A stretch of DNA of 39,828 nt, from positions 1-39,828 of the forward strand of contig JACJWK010000024.1 of the NCBI GenBank assembly GCA_020637195.1, written 5' to 3'. The stretch is from Microthrixaceae bacterium. Lineage in GTDB: Bacteria > Actinomycetota > Acidimicrobiia > Acidimicrobiales > DATDAH01. Positions 25,627-32,771 of this stretch are shown one piece after another; position 1 is the stretch's first letter, and each line of letters starts with the position of its first letter. Both the position numbers and the translations under genes were made by a program. The notes beneath the pieces are model-generated. The model had not been told where the DNA came from, ran no database searches, and saw nothing but the letters and a program-made list of their open reading frames with translations.

Positions 25627-26981
25627 ATGGGCACGCTCATGGCCCAGATAGATGCGGTTCGCGCCTACGATATCCGCGGCACTGTCCCCGACCAGCTCTC
25701 GACGCCGAGCTGTGCTGGTCGATCGGCGCCGCTTCCTTCGCCCGCTTCTCTGCCACCGACGGGCGCGAGCGCCCCTGCGCCCGTGGGCTGCGATGCGCCC
25801 TCGCGTCGAGCTGAGCGCGGCGTTCGCCGAGGGCGCGTGTGCCCAGGGCGTCGACGCCGTCGACTCCGGGCTGTGCTCCACCGACATGTCGGCTTCGCGC
25901 CGGGCTGCGAGGACGCCCCTGCTGCAGGGTTCACCGCTCGCACAACCCGGCCGGGTACAACGGCATCAAGATGTGATACTGGTCAGCCCGCCGGTCGGCG
26001 AGGAGACGGGCCTGTGGAGATCAAGGCCATGGCGCTGAGGCGTCGCCCTGCCGGGCCGACGGGGGCCGAGCACGGCTCGACAAGCTCGCGGACTTCGCCG
26101 CCCACGTCCACTTTCGTCGACGTCGGCGTTAGCCTTCAAGCGTGGTCGCCGCCGACACCGCCAACGGATGGGCGCCCGTGGTCCTGGCTGTCTTCGAGGG
26201 CGCCGCCCTTCGACCTCGAGATCCTCTACCCTGAGCTCGACGGCACCTTCCCTAACCACCCGGCTGACCCGATCCAGAAAGCCTGGAGAACCAGGCCGAC
26301 CTGCGCGCCCGGTGCTCGGTGACCGCCGACATCGGCCTCGCTTCGACGGCGACGCCGACCGCGCCTTCGTCGACGAGCGCGCTGGCTTGCTCTCGGCTCG
26401 CTCTACGACCGCGATCGTCGCAGGATCCTCGCCAAGCAGCCTGGCTCGACGGTGATCCATAACCTCATCTGCTCGAAGGCCGTGCCCGAGGTCATCCGGG
26501 GAGGGAGTGGGCACGCCTGTGCGCAGCCGGTCGGCACTCGTTCATCAAGGCGATGATGGCCGACACCAAGCGGTCTTCGGCGGCGAGCAGCACTCGGGCC
26601 ACCACTACCTGGGCGACAACTACCGGGCCGACCTGGGCTCATCGCTGCGCTGGTGGTGCCGAAAGCAGTTGTCGCAGGCCGGGGTCCCGCTTCAGCGAGC
26701 TGCGGCGCTCCCTTCGAGGCCACGCGGCGTCGGGCGATCAACTTCGTGAGGTCCCTGACCCGCGCGCCATCATCGACTGGTCACTGCGGCGCATTGCCGA
26801 CGCCGAGCAGGACCGCTCTGACGCCTGACCGTCGACCAGGGCGACTGCGGTTCAACCTGCGCCCTCCAACACCGAACCGTTGCTCCGACTCAACCTCGAG
26901 GCACCCGACGCTGCGGCTCAGCTCTGCCATTGTCGCTGAGGTCGTGACGCCGTGATCGACGCGGCGGCCGAGAGCCTCTGA
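25627..26981 (+). pseudogene. manB: Phosphomannomutase/phosphoglucomutase, frameshifted
   Basis: This enzyme interconverts mannose-6-phosphate and mannose-1-phosphate, supplying GDP-mannose synthesis and so Gmd. Recovered pieces in order: AYDIRGTVPDQL (near 25657-25695), CWSIGAASFARF, ELSAAFAEGACAQGVDAVDS, the phosphoserine loop at 25931-25970, FDLEILYPELDGTFPNHPAD, GSTVIHNLICSKAVPEVIR, EVPDPRA and the NTEP-like end. The active-site loop reads TASHNPAGYNGIK only if one C is added after GC at about 25936. The 1355-nt span matches an intact gene of about 450 codons ending VIDAAAESL-TGA. Since GDP-mannose genes elsewhere in the window look intact, true loss is unlikely. Confidence 0.82.
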
Positions 26982-27001
26982 CGCCGGCGCCCCCACCGAC
27001 C

Positions 27002-27256
27002 AAGACGGATCTCCAGCGGCCCTCGCCGGACTCTAACTGCTCGAGATCCCCGCCTGCCCCGGAGGACAAGGCCCGCTGTACTTCCCGGACGAGGACGTTT
27101 CAACCCCCGCCTGCACCGCTGGCGGTACGTTATCCGCGATGACATCCCCGTGATGCTCATCGATTATGCCGAGGCGGTCGACGACGCCGAGCACCAGCGG
27201 GCTCTGGGCTGGGCGCCGAGGCTGACGGCGTCGAGCCGACCTTTCGCGACCGATAG
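27002..27256 (+). pseudogene. Trm112-family small protein, frameshifted
   Basis: Across frames this reads LLEI, ACPEDK-like, YFPDEDV, NPRLHR, YVIRDDIPVMLIDYAEAVDD and AEHQR, the canonical layout of the Trm112/UPF0434 family. Its position between manB and the SIS isomerase is the usual actinobacterial one. Bacterial members are about 60-90 aa and often bind partner enzymes or zinc; the role here is unknown. A TAG at 27254-27256 fits the end. The start codon cannot be identified. Confidence 0.62.
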
Positions 27257-27263
27257 CCGACTG

Positions 27264-28315
27264 ATGGAGCCTGAGGACCGCCTCGACAGCTGGTCGATGC
27301 TCGGCGGCCACTGCAGGCTGGCCGAGCAGGTCGAGGGGGCGGTCGAGGCCGCGCAGGGCGTGGACCTTCCAGCGCCAGCCGCTGCGCGACCACAGATCGA
27401 GAACGTCCCCGTGCTCGGCATGGGCGGCAGCGGCGTGTCGGGCGACCTGCTCAATGTCGCAGCGCGGGGCCGTTCTCCTGCCCGTCCCTCAATGTGGTGG
27501 TCAAGGGGTACGAGCCCCCCTCGTACGCCAACGAGAACACCTTGGTCTTCGCCATGTCGTTCTCGGGCGACACCGAGGAGACGGTGGACGCGGTGACGAC
27601 CGCCGCGCTCGCCGGCGCGCCCGTCGTCGCGGTCACCCGTGGCGGCGAGGTCGCCAGGCTGGCGGAGTCGTGGCAGGCGCCGATCATCCCGGTGGCCGAC
27701 GGCATCCCGGCGCCGCGGGCCGGGTTGGGCGCGATGGCGGTCCCGCCGTTGATCGTGCTCGAGCGCCTCGGGCTGTTCCCCGGCGCGGGGGAGTGGGTCC
27801 ACCGTGGCGTCGAGCAGCTCAAGCGGCGCCGGGACGCGCTGCTGCGCCCCGGGGGCGACGCCGAGCTCCTCGCCCGGCGCCTCGGCCGCACCGTGCCCCT
27901 CGTCTACGGCGGCGGTGGCATCGGTCAGGTGGCCGCCGCCCGGTGGAAGACCCAGGTCAACGAGAACGCGAAGGCACCGGCGTTCGCGAACACCGTGCCC
28001 GAGCTGTGCCACAACGAGATCGCGGGCTGGGGCCAGCACGGTGACCTCACCCGCCAGGTGTTCAGCCTCGTGCAGCTGCGCCACGGTCACGAGCACCCGC
28101 AGGTGATGAAGCGGTTCGAGCTGGTGACCCGATGGACCGAGGAGGTCGTGAGCGGGGTGCACGAGGTGCGCGCCGAGGGGGAGGGGGCGCTCGCCCAGCT
28201 CCTCGACCTCGTCCTCTTCGGTGACTTCGTCAGCCTGCACCTCGCCTTCCAGGAGGGGGTCGACCCCGGTCCGGTGCCCGTCCTCGACGAGATCAAGGCG
28301 GCGCTGCAGGCCTGA
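27264..28315 (+). pseudogene. SIS-domain phosphoglucose/phosphomannose isomerase-like protein, one break near the 5' third
   Basis: A sugar-phosphate isomerase-like protein of about 350 aa. The N-terminal part starts MEPEDRLDSWSMLGG and continues QIENVPVLGMGGSGVSGDLL, the SIS phosphate loop. Between about 27450 and 27494 the frame shifts, then runs clean to the end: VVVKGYEPPSYANENTLVFA, MSFSGDTEETVDAV, GGGGIGQVAAARWKTQVNEN, ELCHNEIAGWGQH and the C-terminal domain (PF10432-like). Expected activity is fructose-6-phosphate to mannose-6-phosphate and/or glucose-6-phosphate, feeding ManB, though some homologs are uncharacterised. The clean 3' two-thirds places the right edge of the damaged block inside this gene. 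Confidence 0.8.
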
Positions 28316-28375
28316 GGACGCGGCCCCTCCGGCGCCTCGTGCGCGCCAGGGGTGGCCCCGTCCGTCCGGCTTCCC

Positions 28376-28381
28376 TAGACT
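28376..28381 (+). promoter_or_regulatory. -10-like hexamer TAGACT for sahH
   Basis: TAGACT lies about 117 nt before the sahH ATG, so unlike most genes here sahH would have a leader of about 110 nt ending in a good ribosome binding site (GAGGAG, 28482-28487). I could not recognise a SAH riboswitch in the leader. Confidence 0.35.
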
Positions 28382-28498
28382 CGGGGGCGCCTCGGGCTGA
28401 TTCGAGTGGCGTCAGTGGACCCCAGCCTGGCTGTGCACATCAACGGGGACGTGCCCGCGCGCGTGCCCGCCGACACCCAGCGAGGAGAACACCCACCC

Positions 28499-29953
28499 AT
28501 GCCCGACATCGACACGACCGGCGACCTCGGCTTCAAGGTCGCCGACATCGCCCTGGCCGACTTCGGCCGCAAGGAGATCCAACTCGCCGAGCACGAGATG
28601 CCCGGCCTGATGGCCCTGCGCGAGGAGTACGGCGCCGCCCAGCCCCTCGCCGGTGCCCGCATCACCGGCTCGCTCCACATGACCGTGCAGACCGCGGTGC
28701 TCATCGAGACCCTGGTGGCGCTCGGCGCGCAGGTGCGCTGGGCGTCCTGCAACATCTTCTCCACCCAGGACCACGCCGCCGCCGCCGTGGCGGTCGGGCC
28801 CGACGGCACGCCGGAGAACCCCAAGGGCGTGCCCGTGTTCGCGTGGAAGGGCGAGACGCTCGAGGAGTACTGGTGGTGCACCGAGCAGGCGCTGCGTTGG
28901 CCCGACGGCGGTCCCAACATGATCCTCGACGACGGCGGTGACGCCACGCTGCTCGTGCACAAGGGCACCGAGTTCGAGGCCGCCGGCGCCGTGCCCGCCG
29001 CCGGCGCCGACGACTCCGAGGAGTACGGCTACGTGCTCGCCCTGCTGGCGCGCACCCTCGGCGAGGACCCGCAGCTCTGGACCGGGATCGGCGCCGGCAT
29101 CAAGGGGGTCACCGAGGAGACCACCACGGGCGTCCACCGCCTGTACCAGATGGCCGAGGGCGGCACGCTGCTCTTCCCCGCCATCAACGTCAACGACTCG
29201 GTCACCAAGTCCAAGTTCGACAACCTCTACGGCTGCCGGCACTCGCTGATCGACGGCATCAACCGCGCCACCGACGTCATGATCGGCGGCAAGGTCGCCG
29301 TGGTCTGCGGCTACGGCGACGTCGGCAAGGGCTGCGCCCAGTCGCTGAAGGGTCAGGGCGCCCGGGTCCTCGTGACCGAGATCGACCCGATCTGCGCGCT
29401 CCAGGCCGCCATGGAGGGCTACCAGGTGGTCACCCTCGACGACGTCGTCGACACCGCCGACATCTTCATCACGGCCACCGGCAACTTCAACATCATCACC
29501 GCCGAGCACATGGCGCGGATGAAGCACAACGCGATCGTCGGCAACATCGGGCACTTCGACAACGAGATCGACATGGCCGGCCTGGCCAAGCTCGACGGCG
29601 TCGAGCGCATCACGGTCAAGCCCCAGGTCGACGAGTGGCGCTTCGCCGACGGCCACTCGATCATCGTGCTGGCCGAGGGGCGCCTGTTGAACCTCGGCTG
29701 CGCCACCGGGCACCCGAGCTTCGTGATGTCGAACAGCTTCTCGAACCAGGTGATCGCCCAGATGGAGCTGTACGGGCACACCGACTTCTACGAGCGGCGG
29801 GTCTACACCCTGCCCAAGCACCTCGACGAGAAGGTGGCCCGACTGCACCTGGACGCCCTCGGCGCCAAGCTCACCGAGCTGCGGCCCGAGCAGGCGTCGT
29901 ACCTGGGCATCCCGGTCGAGGGCCCGTACAAGCCCGAGCACTACCGGTACTGA
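28499..29953 (+). CDS. sahH: S-adenosyl-L-homocysteine hydrolase
   Basis: Cytoplasmic NAD-dependent enzyme that splits S-adenosylhomocysteine into adenosine and homocysteine, clearing the product of methylation. The 484-aa protein has ITGSLHMTVQTAVLIETL (about 56-73), NIFSTQDHAAAAVA, EEYWWCTEQAL, GVTEETTTGVHRLYQM, the NAD loop VVCGYGDVGKGCAQSLKG (about 268-285), TATGNFNIIT and the C-terminal YKPEHYRY. An internal insert around residues 160-195 with DSEEYGYVLALL is typical of the long bacterial form. I chose the ATG at 28499 for its GAGGAG; the frame is open upstream to a GTG at 28406. It follows the SIS isomerase as in other actinobacteria. Confidence 0.95.
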   Translation: MPDIDTTGDLGFKVADIALADFGRKEIQLAEHEMPGLMALREEYGAAQPLAGARITGSLHMTVQTAVLIETLVALGAQVRWASCNIFSTQDHAAAAVAVGPDGTPENPKGVPVFAWKGETLEEYWWCTEQALRWPDGGPNMILDDGGDATLLVHKGTEFEAAGAVPAAGADDSEEYGYVLALLARTLGEDPQLWTGIGAGIKGVTEETTTGVHRLYQMAEGGTLLFPAINVNDSVTKSKFDNLYGCRHSLIDGINRATDVMIGGKVAVVCGYGDVGKGCAQSLKGQGARVLVTEIDPICALQAAMEGYQVVTLDDVVDTADIFITATGNFNIITAEHMARMKHNAIVGNIGHFDNEIDMAGLAKLDGVERITVKPQVDEWRFADGHSIIVLAEGRLLNLGCATGHPSFVMSNSFSNQVIAQMELYGHTDFYERRVYTLPKHLDEKVARLHLDALGAKLTELRPEQASYLGIPVEGPYKPEHYRY

Positions 29954-29970
29954 GCCCACCCGGGCACGAC

Positions 29971-30011
29971 CGCGACGCCCGCCGGCCCGCCTGGGGCCGG
30001 CGGGCGTCGCG
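29971..30011. terminator. Strong hairpin between sahH and yczE-like gene
   Basis: A perfect 18-bp stem: the left arm at 29971-29988 begins CGCGACGCCCGCCGG and the right arm at 29994-30011 ends CCGGCGGGCGTCGCG, with a 5-nt loop GCCTG. It lies between convergent genes and lacks a T-tract. It is the most stable hairpin I found in the window and a likely bidirectional terminator. Confidence 0.75.
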
Positions 30012-30037
30012 CGTGGTGCCGCCGCCCGGGCGCGGGG

Positions 30038-30670
30038 CTACTCGGCGCCGATGACGGTCTCGGGGGCGGTGGCGTCGCCGATGGTGAGCCGGGGCAGGGT
30101 CAGGTGGACGAGTGGTCCGATGGTCGCGGCGAAGAACAGCGTCCCCACGCCCACGGTGCCGCCGAGCAGCCAGCCCACGGCCAGCACGAGCACCTCGATG
30201 GTCGTGCGCACGACCCGGACGGAGTGGCCCCGGTGGGCGATGCTGGTCATGAGCCCGTCACGGGGGCCCGGCCCGAGGCCGGCACCGATGTAGAAGCCGG
30301 AGCCGACCGCGAACGCCACGGTGCCGCCGACGAGGAACCCGACCCGGGCGGCCAGGGCCTCGGGCGCGCCGACGAGCGCCAGGGTGGCGTCGATGGTCAG
30401 CCCGATCAGGACCACGTTGAGCACGGTGCCGAGGCCGATGCGCTCGCGCAGCGGGATCCAGGCCAGCAGCACCGGCACGCCGGTGAGGATGCTGACGGTC
30501 CCGATCGGGATGCCCGTGTGGTCGGCCACTCCCTGGTGGAACACGTCCCAGGGGTCGAGACCGAGCTCGGCGCGCACGAGCAGCGACAGCCCCACGCCGC
30601 AGAGCACCAGGCCGAGCAGCAGGCGGGGCAGGCGCCGCCGGGTCTCGGGCCAGGCGAGGAGGTGGAGCAC
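30038..30670 (-). CDS. YczE/YitT-type polytopic membrane protein
   Basis: A 210-aa membrane protein with about five hydrophobic segments, for example LPRLLLGLVLCGVGLSLLVR (about 12-31), TVSILTGVPVLLAWIPL, GTVLNVVLIGLTIDATLALV and VGFLVGGTVAFAVGSGFYIG. AELGLDPWDVFHQGVADHTG after the first helix and GAGLGPGPRDGLM are conserved marks of the YczE family, whose transport role is not established. The start is GTG at 30670: a TACGGT hexamer lies 6 nt before it. Longer upstream in-frame starts would add an Arg-rich stretch overlapping the comF promoter. Confidence 0.78.
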   Translation of the reverse strand: MLHLLAWPETRRRLPRLLLGLVLCGVGLSLLVRAELGLDPWDVFHQGVADHTGIPIGTVSILTGVPVLLAWIPLRERIGLGTVLNVVLIGLTIDATLALVGAPEALAARVGFLVGGTVAFAVGSGFYIGAGLGPGPRDGLMTSIAHRGHSVRVVRTTIEVLVLAVGWLLGGTVGVGTLFFAATIGPLVHLTLPRLTIGDATAPETVIGAE

Positions 30671-30676
30671 GCGGGC

Positions 30677-30682
30677 ACCGTA
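30677..30682 (-). promoter_or_regulatory. -10-like hexamer TACGGT for yczE-like gene
   Basis: The minus-strand TACGGT ends 6 nt before the GTG at 30670, which supports that start and a leaderless transcript. Confidence 0.45.
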
Positions 30683-30762
30683 CCGAGGCGCACCGGGCCG
30701 GGCCCAACGGGTTCCGGGCCGCCGACCGGTGCGGCACCGCCGCCGCTGTCGCACCCCCGCCG

Positions 30763-30768
30763 TAGCGT
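30763..30768 (+). promoter_or_regulatory. -10-like hexamer TAGCGT for comF
   Basis: TAGCGT ends 7 nt before the GTG at 30776, the leaderless spacing. It is divergent from the yczE-like gene. Confidence 0.45.
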
Positions 30769-30775
30769 CGGCCCC

Positions 30776-31960
30776 GTGCTCCTGCCCACCGCCTGCCCCG
30801 GTTGCGGCACGCCCGGACCGGCCCCGTGCCCAGCCTGTCGAGAGCAGCTCCGCCCGGCCCCGGCGGGCCCCCCGCCCCCCGGGATCGACGCCTGGGCGGC
30901 ACTCTTCGCCTACGACGGCGTCGGGCGTGCGCTCGTGACCCGACTGAAGTACCGCAACGCACGCGACGCGGTGCCGTGGCTCGCCGCGGGGATGGCCGCC
31001 CGGGTCGACGCCGACGCGGTCGACGTCGTCACGTGGGTGCCCACCACGGCCCGTCGCCGACGGGATCGGGGCTTCGACCAGGCCGAGGTGCTGGCGCGGG
31101 CGGTGGCGCGCCGCCTGCGGCGTCCGTGCCGTCGCCTGCTGCGCCGGGCCGCGGGCGCCCCGCAGACCGGACGCCGCCGGGTCGAGCGGTTCGCCGATCC
31201 GGGACTGCGCTGCGTGGGACGGCCGCCACCCAAGGTGCTGGTGGTGGACGACGTGGCCACCACCGGCGCCACCCTCGCCTGGGTGGCGACGACCCTCCGG
31301 GGGGCGGGTACGGTCGAGGTGCGGGCGGTCACGGCGGCCCGCACGCCCGCTCCGGTCGGTGGCCTACCATCGGCGGGGCGGGCAACCCTTCCCGACGACG
31401 TGCGCCAGGAGGAACGCGTGGACATCCAGGTCAGCGGCCGACACACCGAGGTGTCCGACGCCTTGCGGCAGGCCACCGTCGACAAGATCGGCCGACTGAG
31501 CCGCTTCGTCGACGGGATGGACCGGGCCGAGGTCCACTACTCCGAGGAGCGCAACCCCCGGATCCAGGACAAGGAGATCTGCGAGGTCACCCTCGAGGGC
31601 CACGGCCACCACGTCCGCTGCAAGGTGTCCGCGCCCGACGGCTTCACCGCCCTCGACCGAGCGGTCGAGAAGCTCGAGCACCAGCTGCACAAGCTCAAGA
31701 CCAAGCTCGGGCGTCGCACCAGCGGTCCCGGCAACGACCAGTTCGTGGCCACGCTGCCCGACGACGCCGCGGCGTCCGCCCCCCGGATCGTGAAGACCAA
31801 GCAGTTCGCCATGTCGACCATGGACGCCGAGGACGCCCTGCTCCAGATGGACCTGCTCGGGCACGACTTCTTCGTCTTCACCAACGACCGGACCGGTCGC
31901 GCCGCGGTCGTGTACCGGCGCGAGGACGGCGACGTCGGCCTCATCGACCAGGTCGACTGA
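30776..31960 (+). CDS. comF: ComF-family phosphoribosyltransferase running in frame into HPF
   Basis: One open frame of 394 codons covers a ComF domain (about 1-200) and then a complete HPF. The ComF part starts VLLPTACPGCGTPGPAPCPA with a four-Cys zinc motif (about 8-20). It continues FAYDGVGRALVTRLKYRNAR (about 43-62), GFDQAEVLARAVAR and the PRPP loop VLVVDDVATTGATLAWVA (about 153-170). ComF proteins are linked to DNA uptake or to an unknown phosphoribosyl reaction. No stop lies between the ComF end (about 31340) and the HPF start at 31418; a ~25-residue Pro/Gly/Arg-rich linker fills the gap. Either a ComF-HPF fusion protein is made, or hpf is translated mainly from its internal start, or a stop was lost by a sequence error. 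Confidence 0.72.
   Translation: MLLPTACPGCGTPGPAPCPACREQLRPAPAGPPPPGIDAWAALFAYDGVGRALVTRLKYRNARDAVPWLAAGMAARVDADAVDVVTWVPTTARRRRDRGFDQAEVLARAVARRLRRPCRRLLRRAAGAPQTGRRRVERFADPGLRCVGRPPPKVLVVDDVATTGATLAWVATTLRGAGTVEVRAVTAARTPAPVGGLPSAGRATLPDDVRQEERVDIQVSGRHTEVSDALRQATVDKIGRLSRFVDGMDRAEVHYSEERNPRIQDKEICEVTLEGHGHHVRCKVSAPDGFTALDRAVEKLEHQLHKLKTKLGRRTSGPGNDQFVATLPDDAAASAPRIVKTKQFAMSTMDAEDALLQMDLLGHDFFVFTNDRTGRAAVVYRREDGDVGLIDQVD
31365..31370 (+). promoter_or_regulatory. -10-like hexamer TACCAT for hpf, inside the comF frame
   Basis: TACCAT lies 47 nt before the hpf GTG, within the linker of the composite frame. It suggests that hpf has its own promoter and a short leader with AGGAGGA. Confidence 0.4.
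31407..31413 (+). promoter_or_regulatory. Ribosome binding site AGGAGGA of hpf
   Basis: A full AGGAGGA lies 4 nt before the GTG at 31418, inside the comF-hpf composite frame. It is the strongest such site in this part of the window and argues for independent initiation of HPF. Confidence 0.65.
31418..31960 (+). CDS. hpf: Ribosome hibernation promoting factor, long form
   Basis: A 180-aa protein that binds the 30S subunit and dimerises ribosomes into inactive 100S particles during stress. The N-terminal S30AE domain (about 1-100) begins VDIQVSGRHTEVSDALRQAT and includes FVDGMDRAEVHYSEERNPRI and LDRAVEKLEHQLHKLKTKLG. The C-terminal dimerisation domain (about 125-180) reads IVKTKQFAMSTMDAEDALLQ then MDLLGHDFFVFTNDRTGRAA, ending VVYRREDGDVGLIDQVD, as in long-form HPF. 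It has its own AGGAGGA and TACCAT. It is also the C-terminal part of the longer composite frame. A response regulator follows after 23 nt. Confidence 0.88.
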   Translation: MDIQVSGRHTEVSDALRQATVDKIGRLSRFVDGMDRAEVHYSEERNPRIQDKEICEVTLEGHGHHVRCKVSAPDGFTALDRAVEKLEHQLHKLKTKLGRRTSGPGNDQFVATLPDDAAASAPRIVKTKQFAMSTMDAEDALLQMDLLGHDFFVFTNDRTGRAAVVYRREDGDVGLIDQVD

Positions 31961-31983
31961 CCGCGACCGGGCTGGCGACCGGC

Positions 31984-32718
31984 GTGGCCGACGACGTGCA
32001 GAGCGCGGTGGGGGGCTCGGCCGAGCCCGTCCGTGTCCTCATCTGCGACGACCACGCGCTGTTCCGGCGCGGACTGATGATGGTGCTCGAGGAGGAGGCC
32101 GGGGTCGAGGTGGTGGCCGAGGCGGAGAACGGTGCCGAGGCCGTCGCGATGGCCGAGGACTTCGCCCCGGACGTGGTGCTGATGGACGTGGCCATGCCCG
32201 GCCTCGACGGGATCGGCGCCACCCGCCAGATCGCGCTGTTCCACCCGTCGGCCCGCATCATCATGTTGACGGTCAACAGCGAGGGCGACGAGCTCTTCGA
32301 GGCGATCCGGTCGGGAGCCACCGCCTACCTCCCCAAGGAGACCGCGATCGACGACGTCGCCGCCACGGTGCGCGCGGTGGTGGCCGGCCAGACCGTGCTC
32401 ACGCCGGACCTCGCCGCCCGCCTGCTCGACGAGTTCGTGTCCCTCGCGGCCGCCCCGCCGATGCCCGGGCATCCGGTCGCGCCGACCCTGGCGCCGCGCG
32501 AGCGCGCCGTGCTCGAGCAGGTGGCGGCCGGCGGTGACAACGCCTCGATCGCGGCCGACCTCGACGTGTCCGAGAACACGGTCAAGAACCACCTCCGCAA
32601 CGTCTTGGGCAAGCTGCACCTGCACGCGCGCTCCCAGTCGACGCACGGCGTGGTCGACGCCCACGACGTGCCCGCGCCCGTCGCGACCGACGACGAGGGC
32701 TCGTCCCCGCGGGCCTGA
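31984..32718 (+). CDS. NarL/FixJ-type response regulator
   Basis: A 244-aa two-component regulator. The receiver domain (about 16-135) has VRVLICDDHALFRRGLMMVL with the acidic pocket, DVVLMDVAMPGLDGIGATRQ with the phosphoacceptor Asp near 68, and LPKET with the conserved Lys. The C-terminal LuxR-type HTH (about 165-225) reads LAPRERAVLEQVAAGGDNAS then IAADLDVSENTVKNHLRNVL. No sensor kinase is next to it, so it is an orphan in this window. The start is uncertain: GTG codons at 31984, 31996 and 32008 are all in frame before the receiver. Position right after hpf and before secA suggests a housekeeping stress or envelope response. Confidence 0.85.
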   Translation: MADDVQSAVGGSAEPVRVLICDDHALFRRGLMMVLEEEAGVEVVAEAENGAEAVAMAEDFAPDVVLMDVAMPGLDGIGATRQIALFHPSARIIMLTVNSEGDELFEAIRSGATAYLPKETAIDDVAATVRAVVAGQTVLTPDLAARLLDEFVSLAAAPPMPGHPVAPTLAPRERAVLEQVAAGGDNASIAADLDVSENTVKNHLRNVLGKLHLHARSQSTHGVVDAHDVPAPVATDDEGSSPRA

Positions 32719-32759
32719 GCGTGGCGCCCGGGCTACCGGGGAGCGGGGCGGGCCACCGG

Positions 32760-32765
32760 TAGGCT
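32760..32765 (+). promoter_or_regulatory. -10-like hexamer TAGGCT for secA
   Basis: TAGGCT ends 6 nt before the ATG at 32772, so the secA message is predicted to be leaderless. No Shine-Dalgarno sequence is present. Confidence 0.5.
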
Positions 32766-32771
32766 CTGGGC

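Noticed and set aside
18520..27490. True pseudogene decay or a degraded genomic island
   Set aside because: No transposase, integrase or composition change is seen, the genes are core and partly essential, order is conserved, and an edge lies inside a gene. A sequence-quality cause fits better.
18520..27490. Many short intact frames of 60-300 codons listed as possible novel small proteins
   Set aside because: Each contains fragments of known families in only part of its length and is a product of the indels.
28382..28498. SAH riboswitch upstream of sahH
   Set aside because: I could not identify the conserved core or pseudoknot; only a 5-bp helix ACTCG/CGAGT with a long loop is visible.
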